Of a stretch of DNA of 64,000 bases, positions 21,536 to 34,058 are shown in pieces. Every line of letters begins with the position of its first letter. Position 1 is the stretch's first letter. The stretch is taken from contig JXTB01000083.1 in the NCBI GenBank assembly GCA_002914805.1, positions 682,119 to 746,118 on the forward strand, given 5' to 3'. The position numbers were made by a program, and so were the translations under genes. Under the pieces are notes generated by a model. It did not search any database and was not told the origin of the DNA. It saw only the letters and a list, made by a program, of their open reading frames with translations. Source of the DNA: Parasponia andersonii. Lineage: Eukaryota; Streptophyta; Magnoliopsida; Rosales; Cannabaceae.

Positions 21536-24500
21536 TTATGCAGATATGCTCGCTCCACCATCTCCAGTTTTGGTAGCTTCCGCTTCCCTCCAACTCCGGA
21601 TAAGCTCGACCATGTCTTTGCCAAGGATGGAAAAGTCGAAGTCTGTATGTTCACAGAAGATATTATATATAATGGTCTACAAGGCGATGTCACTGGCTTT
21701 CTCTTCGAGCTCCTTGACTTCAGTAGCCTTGAACTCTTCAATAGTCTTGTGAGCCACCTCTGTTGTCGCCTCCTTCATGCGATCCGGATGCTCGGAGATA
21801 GTCTTTTCAAGCTCTTTAATTTTCTCCTCGAGCTTCTCCTTTTCGAGCTTTTCTTTGGCCAGATCCTCGTGTTTCTGCCGATTCTCCAGTTTGAAGGATT
21901 TTTTCTCTTCTTCGCGAGCCTTCTCCGAGTCCTCGAATGCTTGGATTATTTCTTCGACATTTTCGGCTTTCTCAATACATTCGAGGACAATGTCATGCAT
22001 TAGAATAGCAGTGCAGCAGTCTGAAAATATAACACATCAATACCAGAAAAGTATATTGAAGAGAGAAAATAGAAGATGCTTACATTCGCTGATGAACGTC
22101 TAATTTTGTACATTTATTATGGGATTAGATCATCATTATAGACTTAGAGTTTCATTAAATTTCCTAATTTAAAGTATTTTTGTAGACATAGGCATAAAAG
22201 CAAGAATTACCTCTAATTTGTGCTAAATATTTGTTTCTGTGCAAGTTTTGTAAAATAGGTACAGATTCTAAACTACATGGGATTTTGATCCAATTCTTAA
22301 ACTCATGGATTCTAGACTCAATTATTCACTAATTTCAATTCACAAGATCTGCCCAGATTATTTTTGAAATTGGTCTCAAATAGACAACATAATAAATTGG
22401 ACTGTACTCACGTTTAGCCCAATACCCTTTATTGTTTGGCCCATTCTGACCTCATTAAAATCTCAAATGGAGTGATTCTTGATGCTATAGACACGTACCA
22501 AAATTATTTGGATGATTTATTCTTTGAGAAAATTCAAAAGAAGCCGAAATCTGGGTAAAAATATCGGATCTTGCCACATGATAAGATCAGCAATCGATTT
22601 TGACTCAGTAGAACCTAAGTTCACCAATTTTGCTATAAGTCAAGAAATACATCTCCAATAGATGCAATTTTGGTGGCATACGACTTTTAAGAGATAAGGC
22701 TTCAAGTTTTCTTCTTTGATTAAGACATTTCTCGTCCAAATTCATGAAGTTTCAGATACATCTTTGAGAGAGACTGAATCTGCCAAAACAAGTTGCTAAC
22801 TTGCTCTTATCCTTAGTTTACAAATTTGACTTTGTATCTCTAAATTTTCCTATAAATAGATACTTAAGCTAGGCTTATGAGGCATCTTGGTTTTGTAAAC
22901 TAGATCACTCTCTTTTATTCTCCTCTTGTTATTCATGATATTTTAATCTAGCTTTGCCTTCAAAGTAGTAAGAGTTTTATGTTTATAGCTATGTTTATAT
23001 TGTGTTCATACTTGTTATTCTTCTTTATCATATTTACTTAATCTTGCATATAGCTAAGGTGAAAGGGTGAATCTCTTAGGGGAAAGATAGGTATAATCTA
23101 AATTCTAGGTAGACTTCATTGTTTATATCCTTTAATCATTGTTATATATATGTTATTTAATTTTCTTAATCAATCTTAATACCCTTCTTGTTAAGTGGTG
23201 GGTTTTGATTCATTGTAGTCAACCTTTGGCATAACAAATTCTTAATTCCTTTTGTACCGGTTATGCTAGGAAGGAATTTTGATTTGTTGTAGCCATAAGG
23301 TGGCACCATGAATGCTTTACCACATTTGCAAGTGTTGGCGTTATCAAAGAAGGTAATTAAGAAAACTAATCTAATCACATAAATAACTAATAATGAACCT
23401 TTAATGATTAATCTTCTGATTGGAACCTCCGTTGTGTGTGGATTTCAATTGAATGATAAAAGATCTTAGGTTATACTTATTTGATGTACCCAAGAGTGGA
23501 TCCCCTAATCTAAGCAACTGTTTAATTTTGCAATTTTATATCGTTATATTTTTGTCACTTTTTTTTTCATATTGTCATAATCATCCTACAACATACTTTC
23601 TTCTATCATCTTTATTCCTGTAATATATGTGTTATGGACTTGTATTATTCACTAACCTTCCTGTGGATCGACCTCGGTCTTACTGAGTAATTTATTACTT
23701 TGACACTCCTGCACTTGGGAAAAGACTTCATTAATTTGAATCAGTCATTCGCCAACATTCTCATCGCAGAACTGAAGGCAACCTTGGCTGATCATCGCTT
23801 CATCCTCTCCCAGCCATCTTCAGAAGTGAAGCGATCAATGAAGGCTGTGCTCAAACTAGCCTTCTCCGGCAATTGGTTAAGGAGAACGAAAAGCTCCTCG
23901 TCTTTATCAATCTAGTTTGGATCTGAAGAAATAACAGTATCCTTGGATGGATCAGGATGACTCATAATTTGAGGCTGAGGAAGAGGTGAGCTCTTCAGGA
24001 TATCCTCGAAGGCGACTTTTTGTTTCTTGAAGTGTCGACCTTCTTTTTCCCTTTTGACGTCGATGGAGGTGTGCTCTCTGGCATCTTGGACTTTGTCATT
24101 GACCCTAGAGTGGAAAGCGGTGCTCATAGTCTGCTACCAATAACCATTTCTGTACAGATATACGAGTAAGCATGCGAGGTGACATAATACGATGATAAGG
24201 AAAAAGAAGAGAAAAAAATAATTATCTTCTTACTGTTGAGAAACTGGTGGTGATGCGGCTTCTGGAGATGTTGGTTCCAAGGTTGTAGGGGTGGCAGGTA
24301 CTTTTCACTTCCTAGGTTTGGAAGATGAGGCACTCTTTTCCGTCTGCTTCCTCGGCTTCTTCTTCTTCGAGCTTGAGGGTATGGTCGAACGGATGGTGGA
24401 ATCTGGGAAGGCGGCTCCCCTTAAAAGCAGACCATAAGCAACTAATTTCTTGGAAGTCCCAAGCTTCTTCCAATCAAATTCTTCGGAAGGTCGTTTATTA

Positions 24501-25342
24501 TGTACACTTTTGCGAGCTGTTCTTTGGAAAGTCCAGGCTATTCCTATTATCTGTGATGACATACGAGTACGATTAGAATAATATGTTTATGTAGAAAAAG
24601 TGATAAACTGAAAGTTACCTACCAGAATTCTAAAAGAAGCCGTTATCCGCATAATCAAAATGGAAAAATAGATTTTTCCATTTTTCCAGTTGTTGCGAAC
24701 TCCGTAGATAGTTTTTATTGCTTGGTTCGACCACTTGCTTGCATAAAAGAAGCCGAAATTTGATAGGTTTGATTTCACTTGGTAAAACCAAGCGAACTCT
24801 TCAGGAGTGGGGGTCTCTAAGCCTAGTTTATGGTATAGTATGTACAGACCTACTATGTATCAATAAGTGTTTTGAGTTATTTGAAAAGGAATGACTCCAT
24901 AATAATTGAGGATTGATTTTATGTAAGGATGAAGTGGGAGGTGGACACCGCATTTGAGAAATGCTTCAGAGAATGAGGCAATTCCGCGAGGTGGTATATG
25001 TGGTTGATTGAACTCCATGGGAAGGCGAAGATGGATAGCGATCTTATAGTTGCACACGATCTTGCTGAGCCTGTTCGTGGTACAGCTCTTCCTTATATTG
25101 GTACATGACCAGTCTCTCTCTACATATTGATAACCCATTGCGAACGCAGGGGCATCTCTGATATGTTGGAGCCATTGGTCTTGAGGAAGGTCGCCTATGC
25201 GAAGACTATTTTGCCTGACCCTGGTTATCTCAACTTTAAGTTCTGACTCAAGATAATCTTCGAGGTTTATGGAGCTAATGCTGGTATTGGAAGATTTTCC
25301 TGAGAATGCATTCTCTTCCCTAAAATCCTCACTATTAGACAT
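21536..25342 (-). pseudogene. Tat antisense ORF (putative gypsy-type transposon protein), interrupted
   Basis: A minus-strand ORF starts with ATG at 25342 (MSNSEDFREENAF). Residues about 110-160 read QPHIPPRGIASFSEAF and CGVHLPLHPYIKSILNYYGV, the core of the plant family known as putative gypsy-type transposon (Pfam Transposase_28, from memory). A stop at 24860 splits this from its continuation PTPEEFAWFYQV to about 24590. Lys/Pro/Ser-rich segments follow (24562-23740), then an insertion of about 1.6 kb. The highly charged coiled-coil end (22000-21677, EKLEKEKLEEKIKELEKTI) ends at a stop at 21536. The role is unknown in the family. Confidence 0.75.
22107..23732 (+). mobile_element. insertion inside the antisense ORF, probable solo LTR
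   Basis: The antisense ORF is interrupted here. AATTT lies on both sides (22102-22106 and 23733-23737), a plausible target-site duplication. The segment starts TGTACATT, contains TATAAATA at 22851-22858, and carries GTGGATCGACCTCGGTCTTA and CCTGCACTTGGG near its end. I recall these blocks from the right-hand part of many plant LTR-derived repeats. No coding sequence is visible. The right terminus is not the usual CA, so the class is tentative. Confidence 0.55.
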
Positions 25343-26296
25343 CTGAAAATAAATATGGATAGATTTAGTCCTACGCGAGTATCAGGGATCTTAGCTGTAT
25401 GAGAGCAGTTTTGGGGTCTCTTCCTAGGGTTGCATCAACAAGCTGGTCATCGAATTTTTTCTAATCTATCTACGGATTCATAAAAATTATTCGAGCAGTT
25501 CGTTAAAAAAAAAGGTTTTAGACCCTAAAACCTCTTTCACGAGTTTGTCTCTATTAGTCATCTAAAAGAAAGTATTCTATAAACCAACGAAGGGGATCTG
25601 AAAAATTCTCATTCCAGTCCATCCGAGTGTGGGACGGGTTTTCATTCAGGAAATTTAGGTTCTACAATTGGATTCAATTTCTAGAAATAAAATCTGTAAA
25701 TGAGTTTTCTGGACAGACAGAATAATAAAAGAGAGATAATATATACTAACCTTTCTTCGAAGACAGAGGAATCGAGATATAGTCTGAAGGATTGCGGTGA
25801 TAACTTCGTCGGAGAAGTGGCTGAAAGTTGTACGAGCTGAAGAACAAGACGACGCCGAAAGGATTGCTTTGTGAATACTTCGGGTTTCGAGAGAAATAGC
25901 ATACGATATATATGTCTCGAACATCGTCAAATCACAGTCGTGGATCAAGGTATTTAATTTTCAGATCCAAAGGTCGAAGTTCACGCGGGATTTGATTTTC
26001 CGAAATTAAATTGGTATCTTTTCAAAATTTGAAACGATTCGATTTAAGACAACAGCTGACATCATCGCTATCATTATGTCTGTTTAAAAAAAAAAAGAAG
26101 GAAAAAGTCTCCTCGAGTTTTGCTATTCTTCTTAGAAAAGGTGACACGTGATTTCATCTGTCAGAAAAAAGTACGCGTGATCTTGAAAATGTGAGATTTA
26201 AGATCTGGCAACTCTTCAAAGGTCTCAAGTCATCATGATATCATATTTTTTAAGCTTGCACTTATAGAAGCTCCATTTTGTCCTAAAGAACTAATG
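25343..26296. other. Tat 3' untranslated region and antisense ORF promoter side
   Basis: No convincing gene. On the minus strand this is upstream of the antisense ORF start. Two overlapping minus-strand open frames at 25655-25948 show no family features. Confidence 0.4.
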
Positions 26297-26310
26297 GAGG
26301 TGGGAGGCAA
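26297..26310 (+). other. Tat polypurine tract
   Basis: GGAGGTGGGAGGCAA precedes the 3' LTR by four bases and would prime plus-strand synthesis. Confidence 0.65.
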
Positions 26311-26314
26311 TTAT

Positions 26315-26955
26315 TGTGCGGTATAAAATCCTATATATTGGTCAATGCCAAAAAGAGAAAAGTTTACCAAGTGAACGTATCAGGTCACATGAGTAAGATT
26401 AAGTGCGACCTCCACCGCATAAGTTAGTACTACTTCCTTTGAACGAGTTAAGTACGACCAAAATGAAAAGGAAACTAGACTAAGCTTTGTCAAATAGGTA
26501 ACCTACAAAGAAAGGGAAACAAAAGTTTCTCTTTAAAGATCGACTAGTCATTTCATTTAAGTCATTGCCCGGTTATATTGTTACTCGAATTGTATTTTCT
26601 GATTATACAGCTACCCATTCTCACAATTGGGAAACATTGAGCTATCCTCACCTATATAAAGAGAGTTCAATATTTCAGTGGGAGATCTTTTGGATATCTT
26701 TGAACTTTTATCTTTGAGATTTTTTGGGGAACTTTTTAGACTCTTGTTTCTTCTTTTCGGACAACACATTATAATTTTGACCTCTTGTAATTCTCTAAAA
26801 AATAATAAAAAAATAATGGACTTAGGCTCATCTTTTTTGGAGCTGAATTACTATAAAATTCTTGTCTCTTCGTTTACTTTGATTAATTAACTATTTTCAT
26901 ATATAAGTCATATTTTGTAATTTTTCTAAATTTATTATTGACAAAACTTCCGTCA
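26315..26955 (+). repeat. Tat element 3' LTR
   Basis: It runs from TGTGCGGTATAAAATC to TTCCGTCA and matches the 5' LTR with scattered substitutions and one missing short repeat near its start. LINE sequence resumes directly after it. Confidence 0.88.
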
Positions 26956-27457
26956 ATAAGCCAGAGCCAAAATTTGCGTGGGTTGCCGATACCATTCTAC
27001 CTAGGCCAGGATGGAACTTGCTAAAGTTGAGAACAGCCTTTGATGAAATTGATGTGAGAAATTCTATAGATTCCACTATCAGTGTGTAGAACCAAAGATG
27101 AATGGGGATAGGCAGCCTTAAAAAGTGCAAGGTTCTAGATAAAGTCGGCCTATATCACAGACCAACGACATAGGCTTAGGCTACCTGATGCTACATCAAG
27201 TTTATGCAGGAATTTATGGCATTCTCAAATTCATCCTCGACACAAAATCCTTTGGTGGTCATTATTATTCGACGCTTTACTGGTTAGAATGGTGATAGGT
27301 AAGCGTGTTCCCCTAGAAAGTATGTCATGCCTGACATGCCACTCTGTAAAGGAATCATCATACCGTCTATTTTTCCAATGCCATCAAGTGGGGCCATTGT
27401 AGTTCATGTCCCTGTGGTCGTTCAAGGTGGAGAACTTCAATTTCTGTACGCGAACGG
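26956..27457 (+). pseudogene. LINE fragment B: zinc-finger (zf-RVT) region
   Basis: Translation shows AWVADTILPRPGWNLLKL, then in another frame LWHSQIHPRHKILWWSLLFD, CLTCHSVKESSYRLFFQC. These form the zf-RVT region found after the reverse transcriptase in plant LINEs, with its C-x2-C and H/Y-x-x-F-x-x-C arrangement. It carries on from fragment A (12645-14126), giving the correct domain order once the Tat element is removed. Confidence 0.75.
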
Positions 27458-28842
27458 TGTCAGGGTTTATGCTTTAAAGATACTTATATTATGAATATTT
27501 GTTGAATTAATAAAAGGATATATTTTTTTTATTTAGATTTATGTATAGTTTGTATGTCTTTAAATATCAGAAAATTTTTAATTTATTTATGTGATTATAA
27601 ATTTAGTATATAAGTGTTATATTCATGAAAATTAAATTTATGAATAATAAATTAAATATAGTCTGTAATAATTAATTAAAATTCGGGATCTTTAATTAAA
27701 TATTATTAGTATGGTCCACTAACATTGAGAATATAATAGTCTTATCCGGACTATTGATGTGTTGACATCACAATAGAGATACTTTATATAATTCGATTAT
27801 ATAGAACTGGACCAGATATGTTTTGAATCTCACATAAATTCCGTTAACTATTGAGAGTTCAAATAATGTCAATAGATGATCATATGTAGATCAATCTTAA
27901 TCCTGAGTAGTTATAGACTCGTATTTATAATATTATGTTCTTTGACATACTTGTTAAAGGTTTGTTTTTAAACAGATCGAAATACTTGTATCTTGAGAGC
28001 ATGATGAAATGAGTAGCTGGGAATGTAACTTATAGATATAGAATCTGTTCCTTCCATTAGGAAGCTAGAAAGATGATTCCCTTGTGTATTGATTCAGGAC
28101 TTGAACAGTTTGAGTACTCAATTTATAATAAATTTATAAATTAATTGTTCATTAGAGAATCAATGGTGTACAAGGATTAAGATGTAATTGGAGAGGTAAA
28201 CGGAACTTGACCTAACTCTAATTATGAATTGTCTATGGAGGATTGAACTATATGTAATGATTAAATCGATGGACTGCTCGATGTTTTCTGAGTAAATTAA
28301 CTCTGTAACTTCAAGAGTGCAATTCCAGATTTTTAGTGGAGTAATACTGGAATTAATAAATTAGACAAATTAATTAAAGAGTTTAATTAATAGTCAATAA
28401 TTTATTGGAGCTTGAATTACAGGTCCATAGGTCCCCAATTCCACCTCTTATAAATACTGTACTATATATTACATTATTTCTGTTACTGCACACTTTGCCA
28501 AGATAAATAGTTTATCTATTAGTAATTAATAATTGTTATTAATTAATTACTTAATTAATTTTGAATTAATTAATTTAAATTTATAGAGAGATAAGTTTCC
28601 TAATTTGTTTAAATTTTGAATTTAAAAATATCTAATTATGAGATAATTAGATAAATAGAAATTGGGAAACTGACTGAAAGTGAAATAGTTATCTGCTAGT
28701 TTATATAGATATATATATAAAATCATTTTTTTTTAAAATGAAACTCACGTTTTCTATAAATAAAAGGTAACATTTTTTTTAAAAAAAGTTATATATATAT
28801 TGATTTGATTAATATAATTATTTATTAAATAGTTTAATAAGT

Positions 28843-28889
<47 letters not shown>

Positions 28890-29323
28890 GAAATCCTAGC
28901 AGAAGACAGAATAGTATATATTATTTTTTATAGAGCTTCCATAAACTAGAGAGAAAAAGAAGAGTGTCTTCTTATTCTCTGTAGAACAAAACTCTTGCAA
29001 TCTCATGTGTTGAGAAAATTGCAAGTGCCTAAAGTGTGTGAGTTTAAGAAATTGTACGCAACGCCCACACGTTCATCCAGTTGTGCTTGAGACTTGGATT
29101 GGAAGATCGTGGTTTATAAGACAATAAAACTAAGATCCGTTGATAGGCTACAAGAGGTATTAGATCTATTCTCTTTGTATGTTTCTATTTGATATAAATT
29201 AATACTATGCACTTATATAGTCAATTGTTTTGAGAAAATTTTATAGTCAATTGTTTTGAGAAAATTTTTTGAATGTTCCTCGGCCAATCTTCCGCTGCGA
29301 AAAAATCGTTTTTAAATCCAACA
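27458..29323 (+). mobile_element. solo LTR, probably copia type
   Basis: A 1.87-kb segment starting TGTCAGGGTTTATGC and ending AAATCCAACA separates LINE fragments B and C. It has no coding region. Its end (TTCCGCTGCGAAAA then TCCAACA) resembles copia LTR ends that normally sit next to a methionine primer site. The left and right five bases (AACGG and AAAAG) match only in part. A (TA)n tract lies inside. The solo-LTR interpretation is an inference from termini and context. Confidence 0.6.
28845..28886. repeat. (TA)n microsatellite
   Basis: About 20 uninterrupted AT units inside the solo LTR. Confidence 0.9.
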
Positions 29324-30103
29324 AAAAGAGCTTCTGGAATTCATTTTCATAATGTCTGATGCGGAAACTAGCAGGTTGATTCTGTTGTACGCTTCCTGCT
29401 TAGTAGAGCAAGTGTGGCGAATAAGGAATGAGTTAATTTTCTAGGCGAATAATTTTGAGCTTCGTGGCATTCATAAATGAATCATAGCTCAATATAGTGA
29501 GTTCCTACTGGAAGACAATTCCAAGATGAGCACTACAACAAAACCCAAGAATTGGCTCCCCTCCCCCCTACCCACCAAGGATGGATAACGAGTAACATAG
29601 ACGTGTGCGACAAAGACAAGGGATCTCTTGGAGCTGTACTAGCTAGGGACGATAAATGAGGTACTTTGTTAGCTTACTCGTCCTTCTTTGAATTCGATGA
29701 TCCCATCGTGGCTGAAAGTGCAACACTGCTAGAAGGTATTCGACTGGCTCGAGATCATGGCTTTAGACACGTAGCTTTTGAAGTGGGCTGCAAAGTGGTG
29801 GCAAAAGCAATTTCTAAACATGTAAAAGATCTACCATGGGAAATCCAATCCTTGACCATGGAATGCAATATGCTCCTTCACGACTTCGACATATGGGAGA
29901 TTGAGTGGATTCCTAGAGAGATTAACACTACTGCTCACAATTTAGCAATTTGGTGTACGGAGTTCAATGTTTCGGGTCTTATCCAAGTCTCGACTATTCC
30001 CTCCTATGTTTGTAATTCCGATGTAACGGGACCCTAGTGGCCCGCCTGCTTTTTCTTTTCAAAAGAAGCTAATTCTTATCCCAAAAAAAAAAAAAAAAAA
30101 AAG
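29324..30103 (+). pseudogene. LINE fragment C: RNase H domain and poly(A) tail
   Basis: After the solo LTR the LINE resumes with SRLILLYASCLVEQVWRIRN. A plant reverse-transcriptase-like RNase H domain (RVT_3) follows, open at 29666-30037. It includes VAESATLLEGIRLARDHGF (AEAxAxxxGLxxA motif), DLPWEIQSLTMECN and EWIPREINTTAHNLA, the last matching the conserved VPRExNxxAHxLA. The element ends in a poly(A) run at about 30083-30102, as expected for a LINE 3' end. A stop at about 29657 lies before the domain. Confidence 0.8.
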
Positions 30104-30354
30104 AGTGCATCAACTGCTTGACTGTGTTCTGGAATTTATGTTTTAAGGAGGTTGTACTGATGGGCAAAGTTGGAATACAAAAATAAAATAACTAAAAAAG
30201 GGATATTTTTGCACAAATAAATTAAAAGGGGCATCCACTTAAACAAGAATCCCAAAATGGGACAGTCTTGTATATATCTAGATCTCGTGGTGATCCTATG
30301 CCTGAGAATGGGAAATGGGCCTGAGTAATAGTAACTTTGACTCAAATGACCTTT

Positions 30355-30590
30355 TTAGAAGGGTTTTGAAAAATGACATTTTTAATAACATCATAGACTC
30401 GTAGAGTTGTGTAACCTTTGTGACCATAAAATTTAATTTATTTAGGACTAATTAATAGTCACAAATTGTATGATTTTTCATCACATAAGCTCACACAATA
30501 CTGTAACACAACTAGAAAAATTAATTTCAAAACATTCATAAAAATGTCCTTTTTACTACTATTTATGTCAATTTCCCAATGTAACCCTTT
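30355..30590. repeat. imperfect inverted repeat (MITE candidate)
   Basis: The left arm (AAAAATGACATTTTTAATAA then AGTTGTGTAAC) pairs with a right arm read on the minus strand (AAAAAGGACATTTTTATGAA then AGTTGTGTTAC). The centre is the small hairpin GTGAC...GTCAC. The arms share AAAAATGACATTT with the inverted repeat at 2800-2990. Confidence 0.4.
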
Positions 30591-32073
30591 GAATTTAAAG
30601 CCCAGTTTTATGTTCTGATAGATAGTATTTGGGTCGGATCCTAACATTGACCGGAACTGTTTTTGAGTCTGAAATGAGTTAGGTTCAAATTTCGACGTAT
30701 TCACATAATATTATTTAAAGTGTATCCACAAATTAGGAGAAGTAAAATGCGTCGAGAGAGAATTTACGAGTAAAATACATAACGACATAATTTCCTTAAG
30801 AAACTTCTTAATTGGAAATTATTATTTTTAATGTGTATTTATGAACACCATTAATATACATCAGGATCAGATCAAAACTAAATAATGTATAAAAATAGCA
30901 ACATATAATAAAAGTTTGGCAATTCGAATTTGTAAATATTCATTACCACGATATAACTTCATAGCTAATATACAGTTTCCAAACAATTAAATGATGACTT
31001 CTACTCTAATATCGGAAAATAAATAATAATAGGCTTTGGGGTGGGGTTCGAAGTGGCCTATTAGTAAAGGTCGTACGACATTACACAACACAATTTAAGC
31101 AATTTAGCATGATACAGTTAAATAAATTTTGTTAGGCTCATAAATTAAACGCGATATTACTTACCTATTAGTACAACATGACAGTGACAACTGACAACAC
31201 ACAACATATATGGCACAAAACGACACTTTAGCATTTTGAATTATTTTTCCTATTTAAAATTTTTCTCAATTTGATTAAATCATATCCTCAACCATATTGA
31301 ACTCTAAATATAAAAAGTTTTCTATATTTTATTATGTTTCTTTGTTTACCTTGAATAATATGAGAAAATTCATTTAAAAAATGACATTAAAATGAAACAA
31401 TGTATTAAATAAATTTGGCCAATTTTGGTCCAAATATAGTGCATATACATGGGCTAACATTACATGAAATGAGATAGAAATGCATGACATGAATATTATA
31501 ATAAGAATAATACTATGTATCTCAATTTTTGTACCAAATTTTCTATATTAATACATGTGGCATGTAAGTTATCATAATCTAATTAGTATGTTAAAACTTA
31601 CCATAAATTGATTAAATATTATCACTAATTGAATAGTAACAAATCATTTATCACATGTGTTGGTATTAGAAATTTAATATAAAAATTAGTACTTCAAACA
31701 TTATTTTTATAAAAGGAGAATGAACTAGATCAAGCCATTTATTTTAGGATTATATATTAGCACAACACAACACGATATGACACTTTTTAGAGCTTTTAGA
31801 GCGTATGATTCCAATAAAAATATATTTGGAAATTAAAATAAAGTAAAATTAGAATCGAAATAGGAATAATAATTATTTATTTTGATAAATTAGTATAATA
31901 AAACGAAATAAATATTGTATTCACTAAAATATTTTTTTAGATATTGTAACAAAGCAAAAAGAAAAATAATTCCATTTAATAAAGAATGGAATCATTATTC
32001 TTTATTAAGAGAAATAATGATTTCATTTAATGAGAGAATGAATTCAAAGGAATTCCTAATCCTTTTTGTCTAA

Positions 32074-32123
32074 TATACAAATCAAATAATGAAATGGGTA
32101 TACAAATCAAATAATGAAATGGG
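32074..32123 (+). repeat. perfect 25-bp tandem duplication
   Basis: 32074-32098 and 32099-32123 are identical (TATACAAATCAAATAATG then AAATGGG). Confidence 0.9.
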
Positions 32124-33309
32124 CTTATACAGGGATAGTCATTTCATTCTAAGTTGCATTTTATCAAATCAAATACGTGCGTTTAGGCCAATCAAGAACT
32201 TGGTCTAGTATTTCCAGCAAAAAAAAAAAAAAAGAAGTTGGTCTAGTACAAGTACACAGTATTGGAGAACGTGGTTGCCACCTACCCCCATCAATTGGCT
32301 GCTTCGTGTAAGGACTCTGGTTTTGATCCTAGTCCGGGGTCTCTTATCAGTGTTTAATTCAAACGTTCTTCTTGTTTTGACCTTCTAGATTAATCAAGCT
32401 AGCTCGATTTGATTGCAAATTAGTTTCTGGAATATATATTAAAGCAATTCAGGAAATTAGGCAATGCAATTAGTTTCACTTTCAATTCAAAAAGTTCGTG
32501 CTGATATATAATGCTAGCTAGTATCTAAATATGTGTCAGTGTCAGAGAAATTAAGGAAGACACAAGAGAGTCCAGCTGGCTGAGATTTATGCATGGATAT
32601 CTAATATATATCTTCTCCTTCCATAAAACTAATTAATAGAGCCACTATCACAGATTCACAGTACCTTATCATATCTTATCTACTAAAGCCAGCTAAATTA
32701 CATTTGTAGTTAATATATATGGGCACCACTTCCACATGGGTTAGATTTTTTAAAAATAACTTATAAATATGTATTATTTTGTTTAATTAAAATTCGTAAT
32801 ATACGTCATTTTATAATAACAAGAAAAAAAAATATTAAATAATATATATTTATTATTATTATTATTATTTTTTAATTATTCATAATATAGTAATCATTAG
32901 ATAATATGATCTATCGATTTAAAAATTAATTATAGATAGATAAAATAATTATTATCCAATATATATATATATTGTGACACTTTTTTTAATAAAATGCAAA
33001 ACTTAAATTAACCAATCAAATAGTAGATAGATTGAACGGTTTAAATCAACATGGGCACTACCATAAACTATTATTTAGTACTAATATTTTAGGAGAGTTT
33101 ACATTTAGGGAATTTATTAAACTATCGTGACGAAAAAAAAGACTCACCCATAAGTATTTTCAGAACTAATACACATTGTCATATCATATATGTAAAATTA
33201 CTTAAATATTTTATTTTCCGACGAATCCTAAGATATACTCTTTTCTAATAAACTGCAAACTACTTCTGCTATCACTTCCGATCTCTATTTTGATCCCGAA
33301 GGTGCTTTT

Positions 33310-33600
33310 ACTTAATTAGAGTCGAAAAATTTTGACTATAGTCGAATTTGTTCAATTGCCTCTCCCAGTTATTACGATCGATTTTCAGCTGACGACCTGA
33401 AAAATTTGACCTCAGTTGAAATTTTAGACTAGGATCGAAGTCATTAGTTAAAAATTTTCGATCAGCGTTCGACCATAGTCGAATAATTTTGACTCCAGTC
33501 AAAACATAATCAATCGCTTTCTTAGCGCCATATTATTCACTTTTAATTTTTTTGATTTTATCAAAAATTTTCGACTGAAATCGAGTGAAGAGTAATTTTT
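33310..33600. repeat. cluster of inverted GACTxxAGTCGAA motifs
   Basis: Short palindrome-like units such as TTTTGACTATAGTCGAA, TTTGACCTCAGTTGAAA, TTCGACCATAGTCGAA and TTTTGACTCCAGTCAAA recur at least four times, joined by AAAATTTT. CACTA transposons carry dense subterminal repeats of this style, but no CACTA terminus was found. Confidence 0.4.
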
Positions 33601-34058
33601 GAATTTAAAAACTTTCATTAAATGATATGATAATAAAAATCTTAAGATTGTAAATGATTTATAGGTTTTTCCTTTTTTTTTATTATATGTATTAAAAAAA
33701 AAGCCAAAATTAATAATACTCTTTAAATAATTTCCTGAATTTAAAAATTTAACAAATTGTGTTGTAGTTAATTATCTAGCTAGTTGGCAAGTAAAATTTG
33801 ATGTTCATAGAACTAGTACTTACGAAGAAAAACTCCATTAAATAGCGTGGCAGCCATAATTATGAATAGGTCTGCTTCCATGATGAGTAGGTCCATAATG
33901 TATGTTCAGAATTCTCAGTGTAGTCGCAGCCACCGTATCATAGCGACATCAGTACTAGATCCAATATTCACCACAAATTAATTAATAGACTCGCAACAAA
34001 CAAAACTTGCACGTAGCATTCACTTTACCCAAGACTAAGATTCAAGTCAATTTTCGAT

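Larger units (their letters stand above)
14127..26955 (+). mobile_element. Ty3/gypsy retrotransposon of the Tat type, inserted in a LINE
   Basis: LTRs at 14127-14812 and 26315-26955 flank a primer binding site, gag, protease, reverse transcriptase, two RNase H-like regions, integrase, and a minus-strand ORF of the putative gypsy transposon family. Integrase after RNase H marks it as Ty3/gypsy. The second RNase H and the antisense ORF are hallmarks of the Tat lineage. LINE sequence abuts both sides. No exact target-site duplication was seen. About 1.6 kb of the length is a later insertion near 22107-23732. Confidence 0.88.
30591..34058. other. AT-rich intergenic DNA
   Basis: I see no gene, and no ORF resembles a family. 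Local repeats at 32074-32123 and 33310-33600 are listed separately. The stretch 31790-32170 is rich in AATAATGATTCCATT-like inverted units and may be a decayed MITE, but its ends are not clear. Confidence 0.5.

Noticed and set aside
32290..32350. Possible tRNA-derived SINE with a box-B-like GGTTTTGATCC
   Set aside because: No matching box A at the right distance and no clear 3' tail or duplication.
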